Position numbers and translations under genes: made by a program. From Psococerastis gibbosa (lineage: Eukaryota > Arthropoda > Insecta > Psocodea > Psocidae), in NCBI GenBank assembly GCA_963971405.1, contig OZ020484.1, positions 28,046,770 to 28,110,769 of the forward strand: a DNA stretch of 64,000 nt. Reading direction: 5' to 3'. This document shows, piece by piece, positions 48,880-59,134 of the stretch (positions are counted from its first letter, which is position 1; each line of letters starts with the position of its first letter). The notes beneath the pieces were generated by a model. That model had not been told where the DNA came from and did not search any database. It saw nothing but the letters and a program-made list of their open reading frames with translations.

Positions 48880-49095
48880 TAAAATAAATAAATAAGGACT
48901 TTTTTGTTCTATTACTAAACCAACCTTAGGGCTATAAAGCCCTCTCTTACACTCAACTAGGAAGACCCGGGACCGTCTGCTTTACATGCCCTCCGAAACA
49001 TGGCCATCATCAGAATATATAACCAGTGTGGGACTCGAACCAACAACCTTTCGGGTGAAAGTCAGAGTCCGTACCACTGCTCTACTTGTCCTGAC
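48880..49095 (-). mobile_element. tRNA-derived SINE 'H', near-complete, abutting a splice donor
   Basis: On the minus strand: tRNA-like head (A box TAGAGCAGTGG, B box GGTTCGAGTCC), a body with CGGGTCTTCCTAG and GGGCTTTATAGCCC, and a 3' (ATTT)n tail ending about ten bases from the exon 48599-48869 donor. Confidence 0.85.
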
Positions 49096-49824
49096 GTACA
49101 CTATATTATGTTTGGCATTTAAATAATAATAATTTTATAATTGCACAGTGAAATCGAAGAAAATGCCGCGATTAAGGGATGTTTCTGTGTACAAAGTTTC
49201 ACAAGGTAAACTTATCCGCAACGGCTAGCACAAAGTCAAAAAAACTTTTTCCAGCAATATTTCGTTAGTAAAATTTCCCCTGACCGCGACCTGCGGGTAT
49301 GCAAAACATTATAAACTAGATTGATTCTTCTGTTGCATTGCTTTATTGAGATTTGCCTTCTTAGGTTAAAAAAAAAGTTCAAAACGATTTTTTTGTTTAT
49401 AGCCTATTAATAAATTAAATTTAAAATAAAAATAGTATTTTAACTTTAATTTTTCGATACTTGCAGCCCAGGAAAGTTTACTGGGACATTTTGGGAACCA
49501 GCACCCTTAGTCAATGATGAGTCAGGCCCGTGACGTGCCCCCCCCCCCCCCCAGAAATTAGAATTGAACTTTCGAGACGTGCGACCTATTTCTGCAACAC
49601 TACCTATATCACATACTATAGATCGCAGCAAAATTCTGGTAACAGGCCTGTGATGAATCACCCCCTGCATTACAGCACGGTTGTACTATACGATGCATAA
49701 ATCCGAAAATCTGTTGTATCAACGTCATACAAACCTACTTGTACTCACGTTCCGTACAATTTAACGAGCCTACACAGACTATGGTGTAATTGTGTGTATT
49801 GTATATCTAAACAATAGTATGTAT

Positions 49825-50030
49825 GAAGAAGCAGTAGAATCCGGGCTGATGGGCCGTGGTGGAAATGAAAGCGATCTTCCAAACGTTTCGTCTACATCTG
49901 CGGTCGACATCTTCAGTAGAACTGCGTAGACTTCTAAGATTGTATCTCGGAGGCTCAGCAGCGACACAGTTAGTGGAAGTTTGCTTTCATTTCGACCACG
50001 GCCCATCAGCCCGGATTCTACTGGTTCTTC
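49825..50030 (-). mobile_element. Foldback fragment with hammerhead-like, Penelope-type motif
   Basis: Arms GAAGAAGCAGTAGAATCCGG and GCTGATGGGCCGTGG are inverted at the right end, pairing over about 47 bp with few mismatches. On the minus strand between them is CTGAAGATGTCGACC followed by GCAGATGTAGACGAAACGTT, the 'CTGAAGATG...GCGAAACGT' module typical of Penelope-like terminal repeats and reminiscent of a hammerhead core (CUGANGA...GAAA). There is no ORF. Confidence 0.5.
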
Positions 50031-50398
50031 ATTCGACTCCGGCCGTGAAAGCCTTTGCTGTTACAATAGTATGTATACCATTATTCCAAAATAGTAGCCC
50101 AAGCACAGTATACCCAACAGCACAAAGCTTATATCTAACCCTTCTATCGTTTGCGTTGGAGAGGCAGAGGCTCAATTGGGAATCAGATGTTTGACAAGTA
50201 CAAATTATTGGCTACGTTGTATAGTAAGTAGGCTAAGTAAATATATTATTTCACAAAATTTCAAGTCCTCAGGGGGACTTGTGTTGCTCAGCAATTTGCA
50301 GGGAAAAAATATATAAAACAATTAGTGTAATGTGCGTGTAAGTCTATTATTATAATTATTTTCATTACTTATTGCAAACAATTACTTTTTCTTTTCAG

Positions 50399-50596
50399 GC
50401 GGGAGGCAACCCTCTAGCTGCCGGTTTAAGCTCATTAGCCGCATCATCCTCACTGTCCTCCTTAAGCTCATACTATAACGCGACGCAGAGACCTCCCTCG
50501 CCCCTCGACCACCGGCCAGCCTCGACGTCACCTCGGCCAGACTCCCCGGCCTCGTCGGTCAACGTCGACGAAGAGGACTCACCCTCGGTCGTGTAA
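50399..50596 (+). CDS. BarH: BarH-class homeobox gene, terminal coding exon
   Basis: Begins after a pyrimidine-rich TTTTCTTTTCAG acceptor in phase 0 and codes about 65 residues to TAA at 50594-50596. The peptide is low complexity: an Ala/Ser/Leu stretch, then Pro/Ser-rich sequence (PPSPLDHRPASTSPRPDSPAS), ending in an acidic tail, VNVDEEDSPSVV. An acidic end is a feature I recall from Drosophila BarH1, but there is no residue-level homology to lean on here; assignment rests on exact splice phase, GC-rich coding composition and strand. The last part of the coding sequence, including the stop, is the first copy of an imperfect tandem repeat that continues into the 3' UTR (see 50505-50985). Confidence 0.88.
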   Translation, partial: AGGNPLAAGLSSLAASSSLSSLSSYYNATQRPPSPLDHRPASTSPRPDSPASSVNVDEEDSPSVV

Positions 50597-50985
50597 CAAT
50601 GTCCGTGAGGGACTATCCAGTAAAGAAGTCCTGTTGCAAGAGGTCAACTTACCCTTAGACCGCTGGCCAACCTCGACGTCGCCTAGACGAACCTCCCATT
50701 CGATCGAGTAACAATGTCCGAGAGGGGCGGTCCAGTGAAGATGTCCTAGCGCAGATTCACCTAGCGCTGACACCCCTAGGCCCCTGACGAATCTCGGTTG
50801 GTTAACTGATGTGTTCGCCATCCTCTTCGTCCGATAATAGCGATTTCTCTTCGTTTGTGTGTTATTTGTCTGCGATGGGCGATCCAGTGAAGAAGCCCTA
50901 GTGCAGGGTCACGGTCACCCTACGCCACTGTCCACTGCTTTAACATCCTTGGACGTCGCCTCTTCGCCTCTCGGTACTGTACAAG
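50505..50985 (+). repeat. Imperfect ~152-bp tandem repeat spanning the BarH stop codon and 3' UTR
   Basis: The block GGCCAGCCTCGACGTC (50514) recurs as GGCCAACCTCGACGTC (50665). The stop context GTAACAATGTCCG occurs at 50593 and 50708. The motif TCCAGT(A/G)AAGA occurs at 50616, 50731 and 50883. The spacings of about 151, 115 and 152 fit a unit near 152 bp with roughly 36 bp missing from the second copy. Copy 1 encodes the protein C-terminus; copies 2 and 3 are downstream of the stop. Confidence 0.8.
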
Positions 50986-51320
50986 TGCATTAAGTAGGAG
51001 TAATTCTCCTCAGTGCTGGGAATAGCGTGCTGTATCTACGAATGCTGTAAAAATGGAACTCTTGCTGTCAACCACCCCCGAAGAGAAGTGAGCGCCTCAG
51101 TAGCCAATAACTTCGCGTGTGGTGATGATTAGGGAAGTGCTATAGTGCTTGTTGAGGTTACCTTGAACCCTAGTTTGTCTGCCCCTGTACCCCAGTCCCC
51201 ACCTCCTATTCTATTAATGTTTTATTTTGTTCCTGAAATCATTGAGATTTGAGGTCATTTTGAATTTTTGCAGCTTGTATTTAAATTTTTCCGGAGGAAT
51301 ACATTAAAAAAAATATAATG
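50597..51320 (+). other. Probable BarH 3' UTR
   Basis: GC-moderate sequence after the stop, carrying the tandem repeat copies. An ATTAAA at 51303 is a possible variant poly(A) signal, and canonical AATAAA occurs further on at 52251. The 3' end of the transcript cannot be fixed from sequence alone. Confidence 0.45.
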
Positions 51321-51501
51321 CATAAAATTTATTAAAGGGTTTAAAGTAATCGGGTCGGAAAATGCTCAGCCTCGCGGGTTTCTTAAATTGCATTTTATAC
51401 AGACAAACTTACAGCAGAACCTCATAGGGTTTAGACATACCATTATCGTACAATACTACGTGCAATATTCAAACCTATTCCAGATATTACCTAGATTACT
51501 C

Positions 51502-51858
51502 TAGAGTTCTATATTGGAAATATGGGACATTCGAACACACCAAAAATGTTTTTTTGGAATCCTGCGGTCCCCTGCTATGGCATTCAATGGCTGATCATAG
51601 GATACGTGGTGACTGCAGAAATTCAAAAATTTATTTTTTGTGGGGAGCGAATGTCACATCACTGCTACCAGAACTCCAAATTGCACCACTGTGATTCAAT
51701 GGCTGATCCACAGGGGAGGTCAGGGGGTCATGACCCCCTCCACATTTCATACTCAAATTTTCAACAAAAAAATTACCTTTTATACTTACACACGACTTTT
51801 GACCCCCCCCCCTCCCCCCTAAATTTTCCGCTGGATCCGCTCTTGACTGTGAATGGAT
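51502..51858. repeat. Compound of family 'I' end and C-run element
   Basis: CTAGAGTTCTATATTGG (51502) and ATGGGACATTC match the ends at 13419 and 21106. Within it lies GGCTGATCCACAGGGGAGGT...GACCCCCCCC...CTGGATCCGC, a G/C-run element without a clean target duplication. Confidence 0.5.
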
Positions 51859-51922
51859 TATGGCATGCCATAATAAGATAATGAGATGTCTTCTAATTTT
51901 ATTTCCGTTTGTAGGCCCTTAC

Positions 51923-52174
51923 CAGTGCCGGATTAACCCATGGGCACTTGAGGCACAGGCCCACGGCCCCCCCCCCCCCCCCAAAATTCCGACTACCACA
52001 AACGAGATTATTATTATTGATTGATTGATATTAATATAAAAAAAATTAAAAGTTGAAAACAATTTCCAAATAAAGTTTTGAAATTGGCGGGAAATTAAAC
52101 GTTTGCGCCCATGGCCTCCCCCCCCCCCCCCATATCTTGTGCCTACGGCCCCCACAGGGGTTAATCCGGCACTG
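51923..52174. mobile_element. hAT-like element with two C runs
   Basis: CAGTGCCGGATTAACC at the left and GGTTAATCCGGCACTG at the right are perfect 16-bp inverted repeats. The 8-bp flanks GCCCTTAC and TCCCTAGC match at only five positions. Runs of C16 and C14 lie near the two ends, both on the + strand. Confidence 0.85.
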
Positions 52175-53335
52175 TCCCTAGCCTGGATCGACCGCACTTG
52201 AGAGCTTAATTAACACTCTCGTTATAATTACTTACTTTTTCCTGGATGTCACAATAAAATACAAAGGCTTGCATATTATGTTTTTTTATGTCTATGTATA
52301 GGCTATAAAGGACAAGCCTTTCTAGCAGTGAATTTAAGATAGTAGATGTACAGTAAGAACTCTACTATTGTATAATAAGCTTTAACAAAAATATATTTTT
52401 ACAGAAAAAGGGCATACTGTTCGATTGATTTTATCGCTGACTCACTTCATATCTGCCATTTTGAATATTGGGCCATTGTATAAGCTGCAGACAGCGCTCT
52501 ATAAGGAGCAGACTTTAATTTTCTGTTCCAACTTCACAACAGTTTTTTGTGAGCAGTTCTTTTTTATATGTACTGTACAGTATAATAGGGTGATAGACCA
52601 TTGTAAAATATTATTAGTCCTAAGCTATTGTTGTAATAAAGTGATTGTAAGTTAATAATAAATAATAATGAAAATTGTGCAATGATACGTTATTTGGTTT
52701 TATTTTTCAGTCGTTCCTTATCGGTGTTTTAGTTTATAGGTACAGTAAAAGATATAGTATGTTACCGTCGGCACCATGTGCACCAAAATCAATTAAATTC
52801 AATTTAATGGAATGGGATGGGCTCAGTGCCGGATTAAGCCAGCGCGGGGCCTGTAGCAAATTCTGTGAAGGGCCCCTTGTAGGTTCTCAAGTTTAGGGAA
52901 GTATTAAATAAAACGAAACTGTTACAAATAACCTTTTCTGGATTTAATATGGGCCAAGTTAGAGATAATACTTTCAATATCAACTTATTTAAGCAAGTCA
53001 TGCTCTATATTCAACGAATGATTTAGACGTTCTTGGTTCATCGGGTTCCTTAATTCCATTTTATGTTGAAAAAGAACGTTCGCCACTGCAGGTAGTGATC
53101 ATGAGATACAAGTAAATGCGCAAGGCAATTTCTAAGTTTGGGAAACACGATTCCAATGAATTATTTAATAAATGTTGATAAAATGCTTCTGTCTAAATTA
53201 ATATATTTTTTTTATTACTGCCACACAGGTGTTGGAGCGCTGGGCGTAGCATTTGCTAATCTTGCTACGTGGCTGCTCCGGCTCTGGGGACTGCATAATT
53301 TTATGGTATACGATTTTCTAAAGGAGGTTGAGAAC
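52175..53335. other. AT-rich DNA with a hAT-end fragment
   Basis: 52824-52900 carries CAGTGCCGGATTAAGCC, a left terminus related to 51923, with no right end found. Nothing else was recognised. Confidence 0.5.
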
Positions 53336-53443
53336 ATTTTTGCTTTCCAATTTATACGTAGTATAAGGAAAGCTTTGTGACGGTCGAAATTTTCGATTCC
53401 GAGATTTCAACACGTTTTATGGTCCCAGGGTTTTTACGAAATT

Positions 53444-53532
<89 letters not shown>

Positions 53533-54215
53533 TCGTCGATTTCCGGGCAAACTACTCAGTCGATTTTGACGAAATTCGGCACGTAGGTTCACAAAAATCA
53601 TACCTCGGGACCATTTTTTTTTATTTTGGGCTAACTCAATTTGGGGGGTTTTTATTTTCAAAAAATAATTTCCCCGAAACGGCTCCAACGATTCCTTTTA
53701 AATTCACATACTGTATATTGTAGTCGTTACTAATGTTAACAAAATGCGGGGGGTCGCTTGCCCCTTGATAGTTTCCTTCTGGGGGTAAAAAAATAAAAAT
53801 AACTAAATTTTAATTAAAAATGACTATAAAATAATTTTTCTGCGAAACCTTCCTATTGATGATTTCTACCTTCAGATATGTTTTAGGTGTTAAATTGAGT
53901 AACGAAACCGGACAGGTTGCTTTCCCAAAAAAGTATTTGGTTTTGTAAAAAAAAAATGTTTTTTGGAAAAAATGATAGAAAATTCACGCTCAAATGCATT
54001 GCGTGCCCTGCCGGTATTGCTGTGTGGTAATGGGTTGGTCTGACCTATCTAGAATTTACCTCACCTCCAGCAGTGACGTCAGGTGGACAACCCCCCCCCT
54101 CCCCCCCGAGATATCGAAAATTATTAAAATTATTTACCATGAAATTACTCATTTTCTCTATCTACTAATTTTGATAAATTGGAAAGCATGTTCGAGTAAA
54201 CTCGGACCGGTTCTT
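53336..54215 (+). mobile_element. Family 'A', full-length copy with expanded CTGT tract
   Basis: Same termini as 39474 (ATTTTTGCTTTCC hairpin; ATAAATTGGAAAGCA, hairpin GTTCGAGTAAACTCG). The internal microsatellite is (CTGT)22 at 53445-53532 against seven units in two other copies. Similarity with 39474 stops after CCGGTTCTT. Confidence 0.85.
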
Positions 54216-54424
54216 ATCTTTGTCTTAGCATGGGAATAGGGATATGTTAGGACACCTTATCCTTTTAATATAATAGTAGTATACTGTACAACCGAATCCT
54301 ATGTTGTCGCGATATCACAGAAAAGCCGCGCGAAAGCTATTGACGGCTAGATGGCAGAATTCTTTCGTTTTTGGCCATTAGAGAAAATTCAGGACAGAAG
54401 TGGAAGTTCACTGTGGGAATCCTA

Positions 54425-54790
54425 ATTTGGTAAATCTATAGTAATATAATTTGTTACGCTCTGATTTAATCGATACTACACGAGGAGCAAACTTTCAAAA
54501 CGGCTCTAATCCATTTTCGTAAAATGTTCAGGAAACACGAAAAACATAATTATTTCGGCTTTATTATAACGGGAATATAAGATTTTAACCCTGCAGAAGA
54601 CTGGGTTACATTTTTGTTTGTTTTTGTTTTGATCAGCAATCCTGATTCAACCCATCTTCAAGATGGAAAATCGATGATAAAATCAATTTTTAATTTTCAT
54701 GGATTTGTGTCGTTTTGAAAGTTTGCTCCTCACATGTGTTTTTCCTATTTTGACCCACAACTACCCCCTCTCCTCAAAATTGGCTGGATC
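54425..54790. mobile_element. Older C-run repeat split by a TIR element
   Basis: The left half (GTTACGCTCTGATTTAATCG) and the right half (TTTTGACCCACAACTACCCC...GGATCCGTCCCTG) are contiguous in the paralogue at about 26205-26300. Confidence 0.7.
54482..54731. mobile_element. TIR element inserted in an older repeat (250 bp)
   Basis: GAGGAGCAAACTTTCAAAACG is inverted at the right as CGTTTTGAAAGTTTGCTCCTC. The boundaries match the point where homology to the 26.2-kb paralogue breaks. The target duplication is at most 2-3 bp (AC). Confidence 0.8.
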
Positions 54791-56965
54791 CGTCCCTGCT
54801 ACATACATACGGCTATACTCAGACAGTGCAAGCGGTTTTACCTTACATACGACGTATGACGTATGACGTAACCAAAAGTGGCGAATAAAATCACGATTAT
54901 ACCTCTAAAGTATAATATTGCATTTTGAATGATATAGACTATAAAATTAACCTACTGTATAGTGTAGACGCCGCAGATTACAATGAATTTAATATTATAG
55001 GGTTGGGTTTATTAGCGCCGCAATATAGAGGTGAAGGGGGCGGGCCCCATCCAGACCACTATTTGATAATGCTATTAAATTCATTAGAGCGCCGCAAACT
55101 CTTGAGGCTGTCTATAACGAACACAGTTATAGCATGATTATTATAGAAATGCTTAATGTGCATATAAGAGTTGTGAAATAAAGAGCGACAATTACTGCTT
55201 AATGCTCCTTGTACTTTTTGCCGGTTGTCCATTCCTTTTTTTTTCTACTTTTGCTGCGTTTTTTCCTTTAATCAACTTACGGCGACTATGCTGGCCAGTT
55301 GACCCGCACACAGGTGCCTGACGAGAACTGCTTTTTTACATTAGGCTAGCCTAATGATTATAAAGGGACAGACTACATTCGCCCAGTCATTACGGCTTTT
55401 AGTGGTGTGGTTAAACCTAGTCGGCCGTAACTTAAGTACAATTAGTTGCCTATAATAGGCTACCTAAGCCTACATTATATATAATCATAATAGGCCTACC
55501 GGTAATTTTCTCATAGTTTTCTGCACATCGTTATAGATGTTTTAATTTATTTATTATTTGAACTTTGAAGTTCATTCTTGAGAGTAAATAGATTTCCGCG
55601 AATTAGGTACGGCAGCCGCAATTAATTTTGCATGTGAGAGTTCCGGCGCCGCTGTAGAGGGGAGACCGGGGGGTTGCAACACACCCCAAAATCCTATAAA
55701 ATATTTTGAAAATGTGAGTTTTTAGTGTTGCATTAATCTAATCTAATTATCCATGATTTGCCTACCTTTCTGAAGTGTATCGTGTATGGTATGGGAGCCT
55801 GTATATGTCTTTTGAAAGCATTAATCAACCTCCCCCCCCCCTTCAGGCCTGGAAAATTTAATCACGCCTGCAAGAGTTGTGGAACTGCCCTTGTACAGTT
55901 TTCACTCAATTAAACGGTCAGGGACGTGTGATGGATTTTTTTCAGCATGAGACACCATAAAATAATCATTACCTATATTTTGTTTACTAAGTTCTCAAAT
56001 CCCATTGTCAGCTCTACAATAGATTTTCTTGCAAAACTTGATTATATACAGCCATAGATAAGGTAAACTTACTCCAAAAACAAAAACAATAATCTCCAAA
56101 TTTGAAAACATTGACATCAATGGCCATTTGACCAAGACCTTTTATATGTAAGACCTTAAGGTACTAGCCTACAGTAGGTACGGTAATTGATAAATGTAAT
56201 ATGGTCAGTTAAGGTCGAAATTGTTCAAAAAAATATGCGTAGGTACCAATTGAGGTAAGTACTCACTAACGAAACCCAAAGTGGGAAATGACAGAATATG
56301 ATAATGGTTTCCCAGAGTATGAAGGAGTGGAAGGTTGAATGGGACTCGTCGTGTCTGGCCGCCTTGTCATTACTGTACTAAAGGCCGCGTATTATGGCGC
56401 TAATAGATAATATTATAATGCATAAACGACCTCAAAGAGCTTCCCAACCGTCAAAATTTGATTCAAAGGTTGCGTCGTATATTGTAGTTGTCTACGGTAG
56501 TCTCTAGAATGTGCATTTATTCAGTCTGTGAGGAAGTAATTGCAATTATTGCGGAAGAAAACCTCTCAGGACTAGGTAATATAATCGTAGATCATAGACC
56601 ATCCGGGGGTCTCTTATTCTAACCCCAAGTAAATAGAATATTCTCTGTCTGCCTTACAGTCAGTTTAAGATAGCATTTAAATGCATAAGCTTAACTTAAG
56701 AGAAACTACCTAGTTTCCGTCTCAAAGTGACCAGCATGCCATATATGATAATATAATGGAAAAAACAAGATATTTATCAATTAAACTTTTGACGATATAG
56801 CTGTCTCTCTTTGCACACAAATTTGTATTCTTATTCTAATTCTTAAGAATTATAAAGACAGAGTGAGTAGTGATAAATATTAAGAGCAAATCGCAGTACC
56901 CCCACTACACTATTGTTTTTCGAAGTCGATTTTCACAGGAAATAGTGATCGAAGAGCCGTCAAAA
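54791..56965. other. AT-rich noncoding stretch
   Basis: A short C run (55829-55838) is the only repeat mark noted. Confidence 0.45.
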
Positions 56966-57105
56966 GGCGGGGATTCCATTTACCTCGTTTTGCAGAATGC
57001 ACATGACGTTGACGTGGTAGCAGACATTAAAGACTTATTAATGATGTCTGCTACAACGTCAACGTCACGTGCATTCTGCAAAACGAGGTCAATGGAATCC
57101 CCACC
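56966..57105. mobile_element. MITE family 'G', short copy
   Basis: GGCGGGGATTCCATTTACCT and GTTTTGCAGAATGCAC are inverted at the right. Centre: GACGTGGTAGCAGACATTAAAGACTTA followed by its inverse, so nearly the whole 140 bp is a hairpin. Confidence 0.85.
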
Positions 57106-57224
57106 AAAACATACATAAGTTGGCAGAAGTGCTCCTTCCCATTTCAATACATGACATGTGACCTTCACTAACAACAATTTGCTCCAGAGCTTGAACTCCT
57201 TCCTCTGGACTTCCACACCCATGA

Positions 57225-57315
57225 CCGTATAGCCACACTAGACAGAATGGAGTTTTAGATATATTGATATATTGAGGTTATCTCACCTCCGATGGCCCCC
57301 CTCCCCCCCAAAATC
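57225..57315. repeat. G/C-run repeat fragment
   Basis: CACACTAGACAGAATGGAGT, then TTATCTCACCTCCGATGGCC and a C run: the interior of the family at 60916, truncated. Confidence 0.65.
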
Positions 57316-57567
57316 TTATGAGTCTTACTCTACAACTAGTTCATACCATTCGTCGCACCTTGGATCAGCCAAAAAGAAAGACGAAAATATCACCAGGGCT
57401 GATGATGAAGACATTCTCACAAACGTCAGCAAATGCGGGTCTCTGCCCCCACGGTTGGGGCATAGACCCGCACTTGGTGTTGCCCAGCACTGTCGATCAG
57501 CTTAAACTTACAAAAGAAAAAACACTGTGTAACTGAGTAAGCGTGAGACTGTGAGAAATTGTTTCAG

Positions 57568-57831
57568 CCCGGTGTACATGGAACTGTTCCAACAACATCT
57601 CAGGTTAGTTGGCTAATGTTGCAACGCAACCGTTGCGTCGCAATGGTACAGCGAATTTCCCATCCTTTAGCGGAGAATTCTGATCTGACAAACAACAAAT
57701 CGCAAGCTCCACTACCCGCTGAACCTGGGAACCTCACAGATCGAGTTTCATCCGGTAACTTAGGTATCGATAGCTGCATTAGACCTGTTCTTTTGGAAAA
57801 TGATATTATAGAGAAATTTATAACACTATAA
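57568..57831 (+). CDS. Candidate terminal exon, unknown protein
   Basis: After a good acceptor (GAAATTGTTTCAG) there is an 87-codon open frame to TAA at 57829. It is richer in GC and more evenly composed than the surroundings, reading PGVHGTVPTTSQVSWLMLQR and later LGIDSCIRPVLLENDIIEKF. I recognise no domain. It may be the last exon of an unseen + strand gene or chance. An open frame just upstream (57318-57536) is also GC-richer, but two frames compete there. Confidence 0.22.
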   Translation, partial: PGVHGTVPTTSQVSWLMLQRNRCVAMVQRISHPLAENSDLTNNKSQAPLPAEPGNLTDRVSSGNLGIDSCIRPVLLENDIIEKFITL

Positions 57832-59074
57832 TATACTGTCTATACTGCACCAACATTTATTCAGCGGAGGTCACATGAATGACATGATACATTACTGTAA
57901 TCCGATTTTGCCCTTTCCGCAGTGAAGTGCAGCCTTTTCTAATAATATTAATAGTCTTTATTTGAGCATATTCTGGCTTATTCCATCATTTAAATTAAGA
58001 ATCAGACTTTTGGGAAGAGGGGGCTCATGGGACCCTTTGGCTCCACCCCTATACTAGACTTGTTTTATATGCTGCATATTTGTATGGTGCAAGGCAGGTA
58101 TTTTTCAGTTAAATTAAGAGGACATGCTTCGTAGATAATTAGCACCCTAAAATTTGTTGTTTTTATTGACTTTTTATTTTTTATTTAATTAACAAAGCAT
58201 GTTATTAAAGATTTTGCACGTGAAAGATGTAGAAGACATGTGGGTATGATATAATAGGAAACATTAAATTTTTGGTACCTATATAGGTTCTTGTATAAAC
58301 ACCATTGGGTAGGTATTTAATTTTGAGGTTCCAATTTTTTTACGTAGCGCGTATCCTCTTAAACTATGTTTGCATTTAACTATAGGTTATGCAGCCTGAA
58401 CCATAGGTACATCCTTCAAAAAGTCAAAAAATATATTTATCAGCGCGCAGTGGCGTGCGTGTCAAGTTCCCCGCAACCCCTTTCAACATTACGTTTTTCC
58501 AAAAGCTAGGAAGCGGCAATGGCCTCTCCCCTAATAAGTTACTAGCAGCCATCAGGTCATACTCTTTTACAATTGTAGTAGTATTGTTGGACACAGTCCC
58601 AGGCCACACAATTGTGGTAAATTATTGCGGTCCCCAATACTGATCGCTAATGCAATTTAAATCAATCAAGATCCCTTCCAACCGCTCCCATCTGCAGAAT
58701 GCAATAAATAAATTAGATACTTTACACTGAAATTGAAGACGCCTATACAATCCAAAAATCACTTGTCGAGCAACCCAATAGTATACAAACCCAATGGCAA
58801 ATTTCCCAACTGTTACATTGGACCATCCCACTTTACGTAACATCCCCTATTTATTTAGATAATCGAGTTGTTGCGTTTAATAAAACATATAGAAAGTGAC
58901 AGGAGCGCAGGATAAGTTGGTTATAGAGCAGCGTGTCCCAGGGGGTTGGTTTCTTCCCCCAACATTTGCATTTAGATATGATCGAGCATCACTTGACCGG
59001 CGTTCTTTTTGTCGATATCATCGACGAGCTGCTGCGATGCTGCCTCTTATATTTCTGTTCCCTTATTTCTGCAG
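57832..59074. other. Noncoding stretch with repeat fragments
   Basis: 58165-58300 resembles one arm of the foldback at 1639 (TTTATTTAATTAACAAAGCATG). 58566-58613 holds a SINE 'B' tail piece (GTAGTAGTATTGTTGGACAC). The rest is unrecognised. Confidence 0.5.
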
Positions 59075-59134
59075 AACCCTTCCATTGTTTACCAGCAGCC
59101 GATGCGCGAACGGAAAAGAATAAATTATCCGGGA
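59075..59134 (+). CDS. Candidate 60-bp internal exon, unknown protein
   Basis: A strong acceptor (TTATTTCTGCAG) and a consensus donor (GTAAGT) bracket exactly 20 codons reading NPSIVYQQPMRERKRINYPG. The peptide looks protein-like, but it is too short to assign and no partner exon in matching phase was recognised nearby. It is listed because both splice sites are unusually good. Confidence 0.25.

Larger units (their letters stand above)
48870..50398 (+). other. Last visible BarH intron (1.5 kb)
   Basis: Phase-0 intron with a GTAAGA donor and a TTTTCAG acceptor. A SINE occupies its first 0.2 kb and a Penelope-like foldback fragment lies at 49825-50030. A C run at 49538-49552 marks a degraded G/C-run repeat. 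The remainder is AT-rich with nothing recognised. Confidence 0.9.

Noticed and set aside
49021-49095. tRNA gene on the minus strand
   Set aside because: The same tRNA-like module with a common body occurs at 30880, 33600 and 34890; the anticodon loop lacks the universal T33.
53434-53688. Open frames through the CTGT array (both strands)
   Set aside because: They are translations of a tetranucleotide repeat and contain no protein signal.
56870-57222. Mirror-image open frames with matching peptides on opposite strands
   Set aside because: The similarity comes from the palindromic MITE at 56966-57105.
57272-57536. GC-richer frames just upstream of the 57568 candidate exon
   Set aside because: Two frames compete with no splice borders, and the left part overlaps G/C-run repeat sequence.
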